Shown here piece after piece: positions 63,212-64,000 of a DNA stretch of 64,000 nucleotides; positions within the stretch are counted from its first letter, which is position 1, and each line of letters opens with the position of its first letter. The stretch comes from OCS116 cluster bacterium AG-390-I16 (GTDB taxonomy: Bacteria > Pseudomonadota > Alphaproteobacteria > MED-G09). A program made the translations under genes and the position numbers. The stretch covers positions 1 through 64,000 of the forward strand of contig QCGZ01000004.1 in assembly GCA_003279705.1 (NCBI GenBank), written 5' to 3'. The notes beneath the pieces were generated by a model. The model searched no databases. It saw only the letters and a list, made by a program, of their open reading frames with translations, and was not told where the DNA came from.

Positions 63212-64000
63212 TTATTTTTTCCAGGAAGCTATACTTCCAAGAGAAAGACCAAGAACTTGACTTCTTCTATAATAAAATTGAGTATCAGCCTCCCAAGTAA
63301 ATCCAATACCTCCATGGGTTTGAATATTTTCTTGGGCAGCAAAATTGAATGCATCAGTTGCAGCAACCCTTGAGGCTGCAGCAGCAATCTTTAAATCTGA
63401 GCCTTTATCATTCAACATCATCGCTCCATAGTAACTATTTGACTTAGCCAACTCAATCTTAATATACATATCAGCAAGCTTATGTTTTACAGCTTGATAT
63501 GATCCAATTTGTCTTCCAAAAGCAAATCTATCTAAAGCATATTCCTTTGCCATGTTAAGAGATGCCTCAGCCCCACCTATTTGCTCGAAAGAGATTAATA
63601 CTGCAGCAATATCAAGTATTTGCTGAACATCACTCCATCCATCACCTGATGAATTCATAATTTCACTTGAAGTATTATTAAAAATAATTTCTGCATGATC
63701 TCTTGTTTGATCAAGTGTAGATAGTGACTTTTTTTCAATTCCTTTCTCAGATAAATCAACAATGGACATCCCGATAGAATCCTTGGTTTTATCCCTAACA
63801 ATTACCACGCAAATATCTGCATAACTTCCATCGGGAACAGGCATTTTTGTTCCTGTCAATTTGCCAGAGGAAAAAGTGCATTGAATATTATCAGGATTAG
63901 GCTCCATAGCACTTTCAGGCAATGCAAAAGTTGCAATTATTTCTCCGGAGGCAAGCTTAGGAAGATAATTTTCTTTTTGTTCACTAGTACCAAATAATTT
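63212..64000 (-). CDS. Acyl-CoA dehydrogenase, 5' end cut by window
   Basis: The reading frame is open from the window edge to a stop at 63212, at least 262 residues; the true start lies beyond 64000. Visible parts are LFGTSEQKENYLPKLASGEI and ATFALPES (end of the N-terminal domain), the beta domain, RFAFGRQIGSYQAVKHKLAD and THGGIGFTWEADTQFYYRR, typical FAD-binding C-terminal motifs. The substrate-site segment ESAMEPNPD lacks the usual GSD and the protein is divergent from its neighbour, consistent with a partner subunit of a heteromer (inference). Confidence 0.9.
   Translation of the reverse strand, partial: KLFGTSEQKENYLPKLASGEIIATFALPESAMEPNPDNIQCTFSSGKLTGTKMPVPDGSYADICVVIVRDKTKDSIGMSIVDLSEKGIEKKSLSTLDQTRDHAEIIFNNTSSEIMNSSGDGWSDVQQILDIAAVLISFEQIGGAEASLNMAKEYALDRFAFGRQIGSYQAVKHKLADMYIKIELAKSNSYYGAMMLNDKGSDLKIAAAASRVAATDAFNFAAQENIQTHGGIGFTWEADTQFYYRRSQVLGLSLGSIASWKK

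Overview
The window is AT-rich, tightly packed chromosomal DNA that looks like a streamlined, probably marine, alphaproteobacterium. The main evidence is a circularly permuted (two-piece) tmRNA gene of alphaproteobacterial type, a long division/cell-wall (dcw) cluster running mraZ...ftsZ-lpxC-bamD-ligA, fumC followed by an RHH_4-type ribbon-helix-helix gene, and a bacterial type-A RNase P RNA. Genes overlap by 1-14 bp or sit a few bases apart, and many use TTG or GTG starts with a good Shine-Dalgarno. I saw no insertion sequence, prophage, CRISPR array, tRNA or rRNA. The species cannot be named from this.

Region 1 (1-9.8 kb) is an oxidative-metabolism block. It holds a class IV aminotransferase cut by the window edge, a steroid 5-alpha-reductase-like membrane enzyme, and a minus-strand operon of two periplasmic PQQ-dependent dehydrogenases, a cytochrome P450, an SDR and an NmrA-like protein. 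One PQQ dehydrogenase carries an exact in-frame 1,104-bp tandem duplication. Region 2 (9.8-15.8 kb) has an acyltransferase and the branched-chain amino acid operon ilvB-ilvH-ilvC-leuA. A leucine-rich leader peptide and mutually exclusive hairpins lie just before leuA.

Region 3 (15.8-30.3 kb) is housekeeping: miaA, a DUF1015 gene, htrA-hflC-hflK, mrp, folA-thyA, the tmRNA gene, fumC-RHH, a UvrD-like helicase and aminopeptidase P. Region 4 (30.3-52.1 kb) is the minus-strand dcw run from mraZ through ftsL, ftsI, murE, murF, mraY, murD, ftsW, murG, murC, murB, ddl, ftsQ, ftsA and ftsZ to lpxC, bamD and ligA. It makes lipid II precursor and the early divisome. A triple TGGGA MraZ operator sits in its promoter. 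ddl appears frameshifted at a run of eight Gs, and recN, often found between bamD and ligA in relatives, is absent there.

Region 5 (52.1-64 kb) has rnpB, a GST, an SDR like the dehydrogenase domain of peroxisomal multifunctional enzyme 2, a phosphomannomutase/phosphoglucomutase, a TauE-family permease, dusA, a large TonB-dependent receptor with its own terminator, a PhoD-like phosphatase and two neighbouring acyl-CoA dehydrogenases (the second cut by the window edge). Together with region 1 these suggest uptake and oxidation of hydrophobic, possibly steroid- or terpenoid-like, substrates. That last point is inference.
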